Assembly (NCBI RefSeq): GCF_015694705.1
Contig: NZ_JADQDR010000001.1
Span: 186,001 to 250,000, forward strand
DNA from: Pontibacter rufus
Lineage (GTDB): Bacteria > Bacteroidota > Bacteroidia > Cytophagales > Hymenobacteraceae
Direction: 5' to 3'
DNA length: 64,000 bases
The notes under the pieces are model-generated. The model saw nothing but the letters and a program-made list of their open reading frames with translations, was not told where the DNA came from and did not search any database. The position numbers were made by a program, and so were the translations under genes. Below, one piece after another: positions 36,979 to 44,905 of the stretch (position 1 is the stretch's first letter; every line of letters starts with the position of its first letter).

Positions 36979-39150
36979 TTAATAGCTGTACCTCAGGCTA
37001 AGATACAAGCCACGGCCTCTTGCCCGGAAACCATTAATTTCCTGGTACGATTTATTCAGCGCATTTTCGAGGCGGAGTGCTGCCGAGAGGGCAGGCGTGA
37101 ACTGCATGCGGGCTGTAAAACCTAGCAAAGTATAGTCGGCAAGGCCTTCGGTGCCCAGCGAACCGTACGGGCCGCGACCAGCGTCGTAGTAAATGTCCAG
37201 CCGGGAACCTGTGTAGCGCACATCAGTTTGCAAAGCCAGTTTTTCCCAGGGTGAATATACCAGGTGGAGGTTGGCTGTATTCGGGCGGCGCGTTAAGCCC
37301 TGTACCGCTACCTCTTTGTTGATAAAAGCGCCGCTATTGTACAGTTGCACCTGATTTCCTTTTGTTTGTGCTGTCTCCACATCCGATTGCTTTACCTTCA
37401 GTTGGCCGTTCACCAGGTTAAAATTACCCGAAACCTCCAGCTTTGTACTCAGTTGCGAGGCAAACTCTATCTCCAGCCCCCGGCTTATCTGCCGCGACAA
37501 ATTCAGGTAAGTAGCGCCCTGGTAATCTGCAAACGTAAGCGCATCAATGGCTTTGCCAGGCGTCCAGAGGTAAACATATTCGATGGTGTTGTTGACCTGC
37601 GTATAAAAGTAAGCCAGTCCTAACTGAAACCGACCCAGCGTTTGCTTCAGACCGATTTCAAGAGAAGCTGATGTTTCGGGTCCGAGCGCGGCATTGCCAG
37701 TTGTGATGCCGGAAGCGGCATTTTCGTCGGGAGCATATAGCTGGTAAAGAGAGGGCGCGTTGAAGCCGGTGGCATAAACGGCATAGAGGAGGGTGTTTTC
37801 TCTTAATTTATAGGTGGGGTTAACCTCTACGGTGGTATAGTTGCCAAACCTGCTGTGCCGGTTAAAGCGGCCGCCCAGCGCCAGCGAAAATTTGCCCAAA
37901 CGCTCATCCAGCAGAGCGCCGTTCAAATCAACATGCGCGAAAATGTTGGTGGTTGTTGTACCCAAATCCAGCGAATCTAAATCAGATTGCGATTCATAGA
38001 CGCCATACATGCTTTCAGAATAGTAGTAGTTTTGGGCACTCATGGTTTCGCGGTAGCGGCCCACTCCTGCAACCGCCTGCAGGTGCGGGAAAGAGAAGTT
38101 CGCCTGCAACTCGTTGGTTGCCGTGCTGCCGCGGCTGCTGCCGGAGCTGTAAGTATGGTTGCTGCTACCCGCAGCATCAACTGCCGAAGAATCATTTTCG
38201 GTCTGCCGGAACATTCTCGAATAGCCGCCCACATACTTTAGTTGAACTGCAGGATGAAGCCTGTAAGAGGCGCCATAAGTAAACAGGTGCCGCTCAAAAT
38301 CCACCACGGCATTATCGTCGTCCACATAAGCGCTCTGGTCGAAATCGGCGCTGGTGCTGGTGTTTTTGTAAGAGGCGTATGCCTCCAGCCTGTCGGTTTG
38401 GTAGCCTATTTTCCCGGCCAGGTCTAAACGCTTGTAATCGTCCTGGTCGCGCTTGTTGTAGGTGTCCGGGCTGGTAATGGTATCGACGGTGGCATCAATG
38501 CCGTTTACGTCCTGGTTCTGTACTTCTGCGTTGGCGTAAAAGCCGTTCCTGAAAGTATAATTAAGGCCCAGTTTCTGGCCCAGTAGCCCCGTTCCCTTAC
38601 CAAACCTGCCGAAGTCCAGCGCCGCATCCGGGTGCAGGCCGGGTTCTTGTTTTCCTTTGGTGATGATGTTTACCACCCCGCCAATGGCCGATGAACCGTA
38701 AAGCGTGCTGTGGCTGCCGCGTACAATTTCTATCCTGTCAATACTAGCCAGCGACAACTCCGACAAGTCCAGGGCATTGTTTACGCCCGAAGGATCGGTA
38801 ATACGGATGCCGTCCACAAGTATGGCCGTCTGGTTGCTGTTGGCGCCGCGCAGGAATATACTTTGTGTCATGCCCGGGTTTTGGCCGGCGCCCACCAGGT
38901 AAATGCCTGCCTGCTGCGCCAGCAAATCGCCCACACTATGGTAAGCGGTATTTTTCAGGTCGGCGGCCGTAAGCACCGTTACGCTACGGCCCACATCTGC
39001 GGCATTTTTTTCTGACCGGGTGGCCGTAACCAGCACTTCGTTTAACCTTTTGCCCTGCAGCGAATCTGTCTGCTGTGCCTGTGCTGTAAAAGCAGTAAAC
39101 AGCAAACCGGTTGCCAGCCCGGAGAAGCCCGCAAAATTTCTTTTTTTCAT
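36979..39150 (-). CDS. TonB-dependent cobalamin receptor (BtuB-like)
   Basis: A 723-residue TonB-dependent receptor with signal peptide (TGLLFTAFTAQAQ), N-terminal TonB-box-like LNEVLVTATRSEK, plug (QAGIYLVGAGQNPGMTQSIF, LVDGIRITDPSGV, STLYGSSAIGGVVNIITKGK) and a barrel to the terminal strand GLYLSLRYSY. A cobalamin riboswitch lies upstream, so import of vitamin B12 or another corrinoid is the likely job. Other B12 transport genes are not adjacent in the window. Confidence 0.92.
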   Translation of the reverse strand: MKKRNFAGFSGLATGLLFTAFTAQAQQTDSLQGKRLNEVLVTATRSEKNAADVGRSVTVLTAADLKNTAYHSVGDLLAQQAGIYLVGAGQNPGMTQSIFLRGANSNQTAILVDGIRITDPSGVNNALDLSELSLASIDRIEIVRGSHSTLYGSSAIGGVVNIITKGKQEPGLHPDAALDFGRFGKGTGLLGQKLGLNYTFRNGFYANAEVQNQDVNGIDATVDTITSPDTYNKRDQDDYKRLDLAGKIGYQTDRLEAYASYKNTSTSADFDQSAYVDDDNAVVDFERHLFTYGASYRLHPAVQLKYVGGYSRMFRQTENDSSAVDAAGSSNHTYSSGSSRGSTATNELQANFSFPHLQAVAGVGRYRETMSAQNYYYSESMYGVYESQSDLDSLDLGTTTTNIFAHVDLNGALLDERLGKFSLALGGRFNRHSRFGNYTTVEVNPTYKLRENTLLYAVYATGFNAPSLYQLYAPDENAASGITTGNAALGPETSASLEIGLKQTLGRFQLGLAYFYTQVNNTIEYVYLWTPGKAIDALTFADYQGATYLNLSRQISRGLEIEFASQLSTKLEVSGNFNLVNGQLKVKQSDVETAQTKGNQVQLYNSGAFINKEVAVQGLTRRPNTANLHLVYSPWEKLALQTDVRYTGSRLDIYYDAGRGPYGSLGTEGLADYTLLGFTARMQFTPALSAALRLENALNKSYQEINGFRARGRGLYLSLRYSY

Positions 39151-39275
39151 TTTGATTTACCTTCTGATGTTTGAAAAACGTAATGCGAAGGGGGAAACGA
39201 ACAGGTATAAAGGCACTGATCAGGAACCTCATACAGCCTTGCTTTTTACCCGAAAGCACTAACTTTTGATAAAAC

Positions 39276-39466
39276 AGATGGCAGGTCTCCTGGCTTTCTT
39301 CTATCTGCCCGGCCTTCCCATTCTGCAAACAGAACAGTGGCTAAGGAGTGGGCAAATGTTTAACGAAGATTACAGTTGCGGGAACAGCCCAGGTATTACA
39401 CCTGATTCCCTTTTAAGGCACTTACCACGGCCGTAGTAAGCGCCACCAATCTGATGGCAAAGATAG
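39276..39466 (-). promoter_or_regulatory. Cobalamin riboswitch
   Basis: On the minus strand the class II-like core is recognisable: GGGAATCAGGTG, then CTGGGCTGTTCCCGCAACTG (the B12-box region), ending in AGCCAGGAGACCTGCC. Bounds are approximate. It sits about 126 bases upstream of the BtuB-like ATG. Adenosylcobalamin binding would shut down receptor expression. Confidence 0.92.
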
Positions 39467-39565
39467 GGTATTAATTACGAATTATGAATTCCGAATTACG
39501 AGTTGTAAGAAAATGAAAGCCGAGGCACCGTAACAACCATACACAAAACACGACAAACGATAAAC

Positions 39566-40168
39566 TTGAAACTGCCGAAATCCTTTTATACCCGCCCCGA
39601 TGTTGTACAAATTGCGCAGGAGTTGCTGGGCAAGTACATTTATACTTGCGTAGACGGTATGCTGACCGGCGGCATGATTGTGGAGACCGAAGCATATTCG
39701 GGGCAAAACGATCGCGCCTGTCACGCCCACCTCGACCGCCGCACCCAGCGCACGGAAATCATGTACCACGAGGGCGGCGTGGCTTATGTATACCTGGTGT
39801 ATGGCATTTATTACCTGTTCAACATCATCACTAACCAAAAGGACAAAGCCGATGCCGTGCTGGTGCGGGCCATTGCGCCGGAAACAGGCGTGGCGGAAAT
39901 GCTGTTGCGCCGCAACATGGTAAGTATAAAACCCAACCTGACAGCCGGGCCCGGCGTGCTGAGTATAGCCCTGGGCATCAACAAAAAACTATACGGCGCC
40001 GACCTGAGCGGCAATGTAGTATGGTTGGAGGATAAAGGGACAAGTATAGCGCCGGAAAGTATAGCCGCCGGTCCCCGCATCGGGGTAGATTATGCCGGCG
40101 AAGACGCCCTGCTGCCCTGGCGGTTCTGGATAAAAGGGAATAAATGGGTGAGTAGGAGGGGGAAGTAA
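39566..40168 (+). CDS. DNA-3-methyladenine glycosylase (MPG/AAG family)
   Basis: A 200-residue base-excision repair glycosylase releasing alkylated purines. Typical AAG segments: the catalytic region VETEAYSGQNDRACHA, MYHEGGVAYVYLVYGIYYLF, PNLTAGPGVLSIALGI and GPRIGVDYAGED. It appears to start with TTG at 39566 (LKLPKSFYTRP), since there is no ATG in front of the conserved N-terminus. Divergent from the riboswitch. Confidence 0.9.
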   Translation: MKLPKSFYTRPDVVQIAQELLGKYIYTCVDGMLTGGMIVETEAYSGQNDRACHAHLDRRTQRTEIMYHEGGVAYVYLVYGIYYLFNIITNQKDKADAVLVRAIAPETGVAEMLLRRNMVSIKPNLTAGPGVLSIALGINKKLYGADLSGNVVWLEDKGTSIAPESIAAGPRIGVDYAGEDALLPWRFWIKGNKWVSRRGK

Positions 40169-40226
40169 AGGCGATGTTTTGTTAGCAAGTTTGTCAGTCA
40201 AACGGCTTACTTATTATTATGGGTTA

Positions 40227-40571
40227 TTATGGGGCATCTTTTATTATTTCTAATATTTCCTTTTCCCCGGATAGTAAGAAATTTTGAATCAGGGAAATAT
40301 TCTTCTTGAGAAGATCTGAAATTGATGTTGTTGTTAAATTTCCTGTTTTCAACCAGATTATTTTGGGAGGAATGCCTCTTACGACATTTAAATCAACATA
40401 ATCTGAATCAAACGTTACTATTGCATAATTATTCCGTTTAGCGTACTCAAAGATGGTGACATCTGAGGCATCTTCTAATCCAACATGCCGAACTTGCTTA
40501 GAGTCAGGAAAAACATCACTCAATTGTTTAACGATTTTTGGAGAGATATTTTGATCAAATAACAGTTTCAA
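40227..40571 (-). CDS. DUF5615 PIN-like protein (probable toxin)
   Basis: A 114-residue protein starting MKLLFDQNISPKIVKQLSDV, the DUF5615 N-terminal signature. The acidic residues of the PIN fold are placed as expected: Asp6, DASDVTIFEYA (Asp), VTFDSDYVD. It is the second gene of a pair and overlaps the DUF433 gene by 4 bp (ATGA). DUF433/DUF5615 pairs are predicted toxin-antitoxin modules, with the PIN protein the presumed RNase. AT-rich relative to the flanking genes. Confidence 0.85.
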   Translation of the reverse strand: MKLLFDQNISPKIVKQLSDVFPDSKQVRHVGLEDASDVTIFEYAKRNNYAIVTFDSDYVDLNVVRGIPPKIIWLKTGNLTTTSISDLLKKNISLIQNFLLSGEKEILEIIKDAP

Positions 40572-40795
40572 GACGCAATCTTTAATTTATGCTCTTTATC
40601 TGCAGCGAAAGCTAAGCACGCACTGATCATTTCCTCTGACAATTCTTCAAAATCTTCCATAATTTCTTGCTTGCTCATACCATTAGAGAGCCAATTCAGG
40701 ACATCATAAACGGTTATCCGTGTTCCTTTTATGCACGGTTTACCAAACCTTTTATCAGGTCTGATCTCAATATATTCTTCGTAGTTCATAATCAA
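40568..40795 (-). CDS. DUF433 protein (probable antitoxin)
   Basis: A 75-residue protein with the DUF433 pattern IRPDKRFGKPCIKGTRITVY, VLNWLSNGMSKQEIMEDF and the C-terminal helix ISACLAFAAD. DUF433 resembles a winged helix and is typically encoded directly ahead of a PIN-like toxin gene. A start at either of two neighbouring ATGs (40795 or 40789) is possible. Confidence 0.85.
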   Translation of the reverse strand: MIMNYEEYIEIRPDKRFGKPCIKGTRITVYDVLNWLSNGMSKQEIMEDFEELSEEMISACLAFAADKEHKLKIAS

Positions 40796-40968
40796 ATATA
40801 AGTGAGTTTAGTTAATTTTTTGTTGCTAAACGCTATGTAACGATAGGTGACAGCTTTAAGAAGTAAGGGTATTTAAAAAACTTTAGACACATTTACTTTC
40901 CGCTGTTCAGTAAATGTTCAGCCTTTATTTTAAAGTTGATGTTGTGTGCTGTGCTTCATGTCACACCC

Positions 40969-41346
40969 TTATGGCTGTAAGTAATAAGCGAATGATTGAG
41001 GTGGAAACAAATTATAGTGTGTTCGTAAGCATTTAGGGTGTTTATATTTTTTTGTATTTTTAATTTGAATAGCAAAGCCTTCTTCTCTATTAGCAAAATA
41101 CTGATAAAAGTAATCCTCAGAAATACCCGAATATTGTTGTGTTAAGCTCCAAAGAGTGTCGATGTCCTTATTAATAATCTTTTCTATTTCAAACTCTCCT
41201 ATAACTTGCTTTATAGGAGATGAGGCATAAACGATTATCGTCGTTACTTTATCATTTTTAAAAATAACCTTGCGGAACTCAAATTTCTTTGTCCCATCGA
41301 AGATTTTATTAGCAAATTCCGGCTTTATCGACAATACAACTTTCAT
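40969..41346 (-). CDS. ASCH-domain protein coupled to the PIN-GNAT fusion
   Basis: A 125-residue single-domain ASCH (PUA-like) protein. The ASCH signature GxKxxExR is present as GTKKFEFR (Gly18, Lys20, Glu23, Arg25), within SIKPEFANKIFDGTKKFEFR. The remaining strands are VTTIIVYASSP and QVIGEFEIEKII, and the C-terminus carries GFAIQIKN. ASCH domains bind RNA or act on modified nucleosides; in the family member YqfB the residue reported as the nucleophile Thr aligns with Glu23 here, so that activity is not assured. Its ATG overlaps the stop of the upstream gene (ATGA), indicating translational coupling. Confidence 0.82.
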   Translation of the reverse strand: MKVVLSIKPEFANKIFDGTKKFEFRKVIFKNDKVTTIIVYASSPIKQVIGEFEIEKIINKDIDTLWSLTQQYSGISEDYFYQYFANREEGFAIQIKNTKKYKHPKCLRTHYNLFPPQSFAYYLQP

Positions 41347-42884
41347 CTCTTATTCTTGTATTCCTTGTTAAAGGCAAATCTAATTAAATCATTAAACTGT
41401 TGGTTCGTTAATTTAGCGAAGCCTTTTGGTAAGCTTCTATTATCTGCAAATATTTTTAAGTTAATAAGATCATTAAGGGTAGGTTTGGGTGTTGGAAAAG
41501 AATGTGCATACAAAAGATTAATCACAAAAGGTTTGTAATTGGGAAATTTGCCCCACCATTTATTTTTTAAATCAGCTTTAGAAATCATAGTTCGACGGTT
41601 ACAAGCATTAAAAAAGTCGTCGAAACTCTTAAAGTTATTTTTTATACTTTCCACAATACAGATTGATGTTATTGTGCTTGTGAAAGTTTTCTTGGTTCCT
41701 TCGTCACCAATCCTATAAATTAAAACAATGTCTCCTGACTTCAAATTTCTGTCTGGCGAATGTGAAATATAGGCTTTACTTATTCTGTTTCTATGAGGTT
41801 CATTTTCTATATACTTTGTTTTGTCTTCTCTTGTATTTATACTATCTGGAAATAGTTCTGTATGATATTGTGGCTCAATTCTGATAATATACTTATCCGT
41901 TTCTCTGGAAAAAAAAGGGAATGTCAGCTTAGGGCTTTCTATGTTTACTGACAAGCTTTTACTAAACGGCCTTACATACACAAGCTCATCTCCATTTTGT
42001 GAAGTCTTAATTCCATGCTTAACAAAGCCCCATTCTTCAAGCATCTCTATCAATTGTTCTTGTTCCGATCTTTTGTTGAATATAGTTACATAAATTTCTT
42101 CAACTTTAAAAAGTAAGGCATTGTCAAAAATTGTTTTTAAAAATCGTTCACCGATTTTATAGCCATTTCCTGTAACTTTTAATGTTCCAATTTTCAGTCT
42201 TTTCTTTGGTTTAAAAATTGGTGTTATATCAGAATAACTTTCTTCACCAACTCTCTCAACTTTAATGTATAGAAAGGCTGTTATATTATTATCACTGTAG
42301 CATACATAACAAGGTTTTTCAGACTTACTATTAAACCACTTATCGAAATCACTATAATCACTCCTGAAGCTATCAAAAAATGGGTCTTTTAAATTTACTT
42401 CAGCAAAGTCTACTTTTTTAATTGCTAAAACTTTGTAGCTTACTAAACCAGGATTTTCAGCAGTTGCTTTTTCTAAAAAGGATTGAATTTTAAATACTCT
42501 GTCCTCAATTCCAAGAAGCTTTGCTTTCGTATGCATTTTCTTGTCTTCAGAAATGAGTATGTCAACTCTGTCTTCAAAAACTTCATTCAGAATCTGCGTG
42601 TCATTAATATCATTATGGGAAGTATCGATCTGCTTACTGACCTGTCTTATTTTGTCACCTAAAGGAGCTTGATGTTTTAGGGTATTATAGCTCTCAATTT
42701 TAATGTTCATCAACTTTGTTGAATTGGGGTCTTTATATGTATTCAGCTCCTGTACCGTCAATGGGTGTATGTACTTATCATATCGCAACTTATCAAGCCA
42801 ATTAAATAATTGCCCAATATCTAATCTGCTCAGCCTATGTGCTTCTCTATGGATTATAATATTTGTATCAAGCAGTACTTTCAT
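41343..42884 (-). CDS. PIN-GNAT-PUA-like fusion protein
   Basis: A 513-residue protein with three modules. (1) PIN nuclease, residues 1-140: MKVLLDTNIIIHRE with Asp6, Glu46 in TVQELN, Asp95 in NDTQIL and Asp114 in ISEDKK, the four acidic positions expected for metal-dependent RNase activity. (2) GNAT-like, about 158-305: DPFFDSFRSDYSDFDKWF, then GTLKVTGNGYKIGERFLK as the acetyl-CoA loop and MLEEWGFVKHG. (3) PUA/EVE-like, about 340-420: HTELFPDS, RISKAYISHSP, LKSGDIVLIYRIGD. The remaining C-terminal part is helical. It is translationally coupled to the ASCH gene and AT-rich. I know of no characterised system with this order. Confidence 0.82.
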   Translation of the reverse strand: MKVLLDTNIIIHREAHRLSRLDIGQLFNWLDKLRYDKYIHPLTVQELNTYKDPNSTKLMNIKIESYNTLKHQAPLGDKIRQVSKQIDTSHNDINDTQILNEVFEDRVDILISEDKKMHTKAKLLGIEDRVFKIQSFLEKATAENPGLVSYKVLAIKKVDFAEVNLKDPFFDSFRSDYSDFDKWFNSKSEKPCYVCYSDNNITAFLYIKVERVGEESYSDITPIFKPKKRLKIGTLKVTGNGYKIGERFLKTIFDNALLFKVEEIYVTIFNKRSEQEQLIEMLEEWGFVKHGIKTSQNGDELVYVRPFSKSLSVNIESPKLTFPFFSRETDKYIIRIEPQYHTELFPDSINTREDKTKYIENEPHRNRISKAYISHSPDRNLKSGDIVLIYRIGDEGTKKTFTSTITSICIVESIKNNFKSFDDFFNACNRRTMISKADLKNKWWGKFPNYKPFVINLLYAHSFPTPKPTLNDLINLKIFADNRSLPKGFAKLTNQQFNDLIRFAFNKEYKNKR

Positions 42885-43138
42885 TTAAGAATTGTCGAAG
42901 TTTAAGGAGTCGAACAGCATAGCTACTGGATAGCAGGAGTAATTCCTGCTATTTATACTATACATAGAGGCGGTTCCTACAACGTTTGCCAAAACTTTCA
43001 GCTATTTTTGAGAATTTTTGCATAGTATATTGCTAATGCAATGTAGCAATATATTTATTCAATGTACAGTGTTAACGGTATAAAGAGGAATACTTCCTGA
43101 AGAGTTGCATAGTGCGTCAAGTTTATACTTAAGAAGTA

Positions 43139-44269
43139 TCACCGCATCGGGAACAACAGCTTTAAAGCAACTGGCATACGTTTGGCCCAGGCGGTTTCGG
43201 AGTGTCGGGCCTGGGGCGCTTTTTGCCAGTAAAAGTCTTTGCCTTCCTGGTAACCTTTTGCTTTGAGGGCAGCCAGCATCTGGTCTACACCGGGCTGTAG
43301 TTTGTTTTCCAGCGCAATGCCCCCGTTGTCGATGTAAAAGAACAGGGGTTTCTTTTTGCCCTGATAAGCCAGCACATTGTCTACATAATCAATGTCCTCA
43401 ATCTTAAAGGCGGGCGACATACAAATGGCTTTCGAAAACACATCCGGGTGCTCCCAGGCCAGCATAAAGGCGACAATGCCACCGGCAGAAGAGCCGCCGG
43501 TTGCTGTGTATTTGCGGCCGGATTTGGTGCGGTACGTCTGGTCGATAAGCGGTTTTACGGTATTCACTACAAAATTCATGTAGGCGTTGGCCTGCTTGCC
43601 GGGAGTATATTCGTCGCTTCGGTCGGGGGTGTTGTAAATGCCCACTACAATTACAGGTTCAATGGCCCCGGCTTTTATCAGGCTGTCGGCCGTCTCGTCG
43701 ATGCGCCATTCATTACCAAAAGAGCTGGTAGCCGGGTCGAAAATGTTTTGGCCGTCGTGCATGTACAGCACCGGGTAGCGCTTGTTTTTGGCTGTATCAT
43801 AATCCGGTGGCAGCCACACCACCAAATCGCGCGACGGAATACCTTTGCCTTTCAGGTTGCGGTGGTACTTTACCGTGCCCGTTATGCCGCCCGCTACAGG
43901 AGGCTTTTCGCCTATCTTCCAGTTATTTACTTCATCCTGTATCACGGTGTCGTTCGCTATGTTGATGGTGAAGTTTTGCAGCGGCTGGCCTGCAGCGTCA
44001 GTTCCTTCCTGCGCCCAGGAGCCGAGCGTATACTTGTATTCGATGCTGTTCTGCGGCAACTGCAACTGCTTTTGCCAGGTATGATTGCCGGTATGTTTCA
44101 TTTCCACGCCCGCCGGGTTCCAGTTGCCCAGTTGCGGCGCACTGCCCGTAATATATACTTTGCTGGTGTCGGGTAAGTTTGGCGACTGAAGTATAAACGT
44201 AACCGACTGGCCCAAGGCACTGAAACTGTAAGGTATAAGCAGCAGAAAGAGGAGGAAGTGTCGCTTCAT
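43139..44269 (-). CDS. Secreted esterase with N-terminal starch-binding-like (CBM20) domain
   Basis: A 376-residue secreted protein from the ATG at 44269 (signal ending SALGQ; an open frame further upstream would add 16 unrelated residues). The first 100 residues match the CBM20-type beta-sandwich (VYITGSAPQLGNWNPAGVEM). The rest is an alpha/beta-hydrolase of the putative esterase D/Fes group: LPPDYDTAKNKRYPVLYMHDGQ, nucleophile region GGSSAGG, and a His in ARHSE. It probably acts on esterified carbohydrates or siderophore-like esters; the substrate is not assigned. Confidence 0.88.
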   Translation of the reverse strand: MKRHFLLFLLLIPYSFSALGQSVTFILQSPNLPDTSKVYITGSAPQLGNWNPAGVEMKHTGNHTWQKQLQLPQNSIEYKYTLGSWAQEGTDAAGQPLQNFTINIANDTVIQDEVNNWKIGEKPPVAGGITGTVKYHRNLKGKGIPSRDLVVWLPPDYDTAKNKRYPVLYMHDGQNIFDPATSSFGNEWRIDETADSLIKAGAIEPVIVVGIYNTPDRSDEYTPGKQANAYMNFVVNTVKPLIDQTYRTKSGRKYTATGGSSAGGIVAFMLAWEHPDVFSKAICMSPAFKIEDIDYVDNVLAYQGKKKPLFFYIDNGGIALENKLQPGVDQMLAALKAKGYQEGKDFYWQKAPQARHSETAWAKRMPVALKLLFPMR

Positions 44270-44420
44270 TGATAGCTGGTTTGTCAAATAAAAGCGAAGA
44301 TACAGGAAAGCAGCCACTGTTAAACATTTGGCCCGCCGCTACCTGCCTGTTTATACTTCCAGGGCTTGTTACATCATCAGAAAAGCCACCCACAGCAGCC
44401 TGACAGTAGCCTGTAAACCT

Positions 44421-44455
44421 AAAACAGCCATAGCAGGTTATACTATGGCTGTTTT
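44421..44455. terminator. Terminator between esterase and small charged gene
   Basis: A perfect 13-bp stem AAAACAGCCATAG / CTATGGCTGTTTT (44421-44433 with 44443-44455). It ends transcription of the small gene at 44471-44650 on the minus strand. Confidence 0.88.
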
Positions 44456-44470
44456 GAGTTCAGAGGTGCT

Positions 44471-44650
44471 TTACTTCTCTTTTTTCTTAGTCTCTCGGTC
44501 TTCCTCGTTATCGGTGCGGCCCTGGGGCGTCTTGTCTGCAGGCATCTTATTGCTTACCACATCTTTTTCGAGGCTGTTGGAGATATCTGACTTGTCGCTC
44601 TTGCTTTTATCTGTCAGTTCTGATTTCTTATTTTCTTGGTCTTTGTTCAT
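44471..44650 (-). CDS. Small charged, probably disordered protein (59 residues)
   Basis: The minus-strand frame from the ATG at 44650 to the TAA at 44471-44473 encodes 59 residues, starting MNKDQENKKSELTDKS and ending ETKKKEK. It is full of Lys, Asp, Glu and Ser, with no membrane segment and no Cys. Composition, codon choice and its own terminator favour a real gene. A TATACTT sits just upstream of the start. It resembles the small charged protein at 36257-36427 in style but not in sequence. Confidence 0.65.
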   Translation of the reverse strand: MNKDQENKKSELTDKSKSDKSDISNSLEKDVVSNKMPADKTPQGRTDNEEDRETKKKEK

Positions 44651-44905
44651 CGTTTTATACTTTAAAGAGTTCTACGGTCAGCTGTCAGAACATCTCCGTT
44701 CCATGCAGCTTTACCTAAACAGGCAGTACCACACTACCTGTTGTTTATCATACGGCTGCCGTTGTGGCTTGTTAAATTATCCGTATTTAAACTTGCTCTT
44801 ATAGTCTACGGTGTTCTGACCGGCTTGTTAACTATTGTTTCGGCAGCAGTTTGTAAGTAAAAGGCCTTGTGCTTAGAGCAAGTATGGGGCGGCAATCCGA
44901 GCTGC

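Noticed and set aside
40969..41346. ASCH protein called as an N4-acetylcytidine amidohydrolase (YqfB-like)
   Set aside because: The position of the reported nucleophile Thr is Glu23 here, so only the ASCH fold is claimed.
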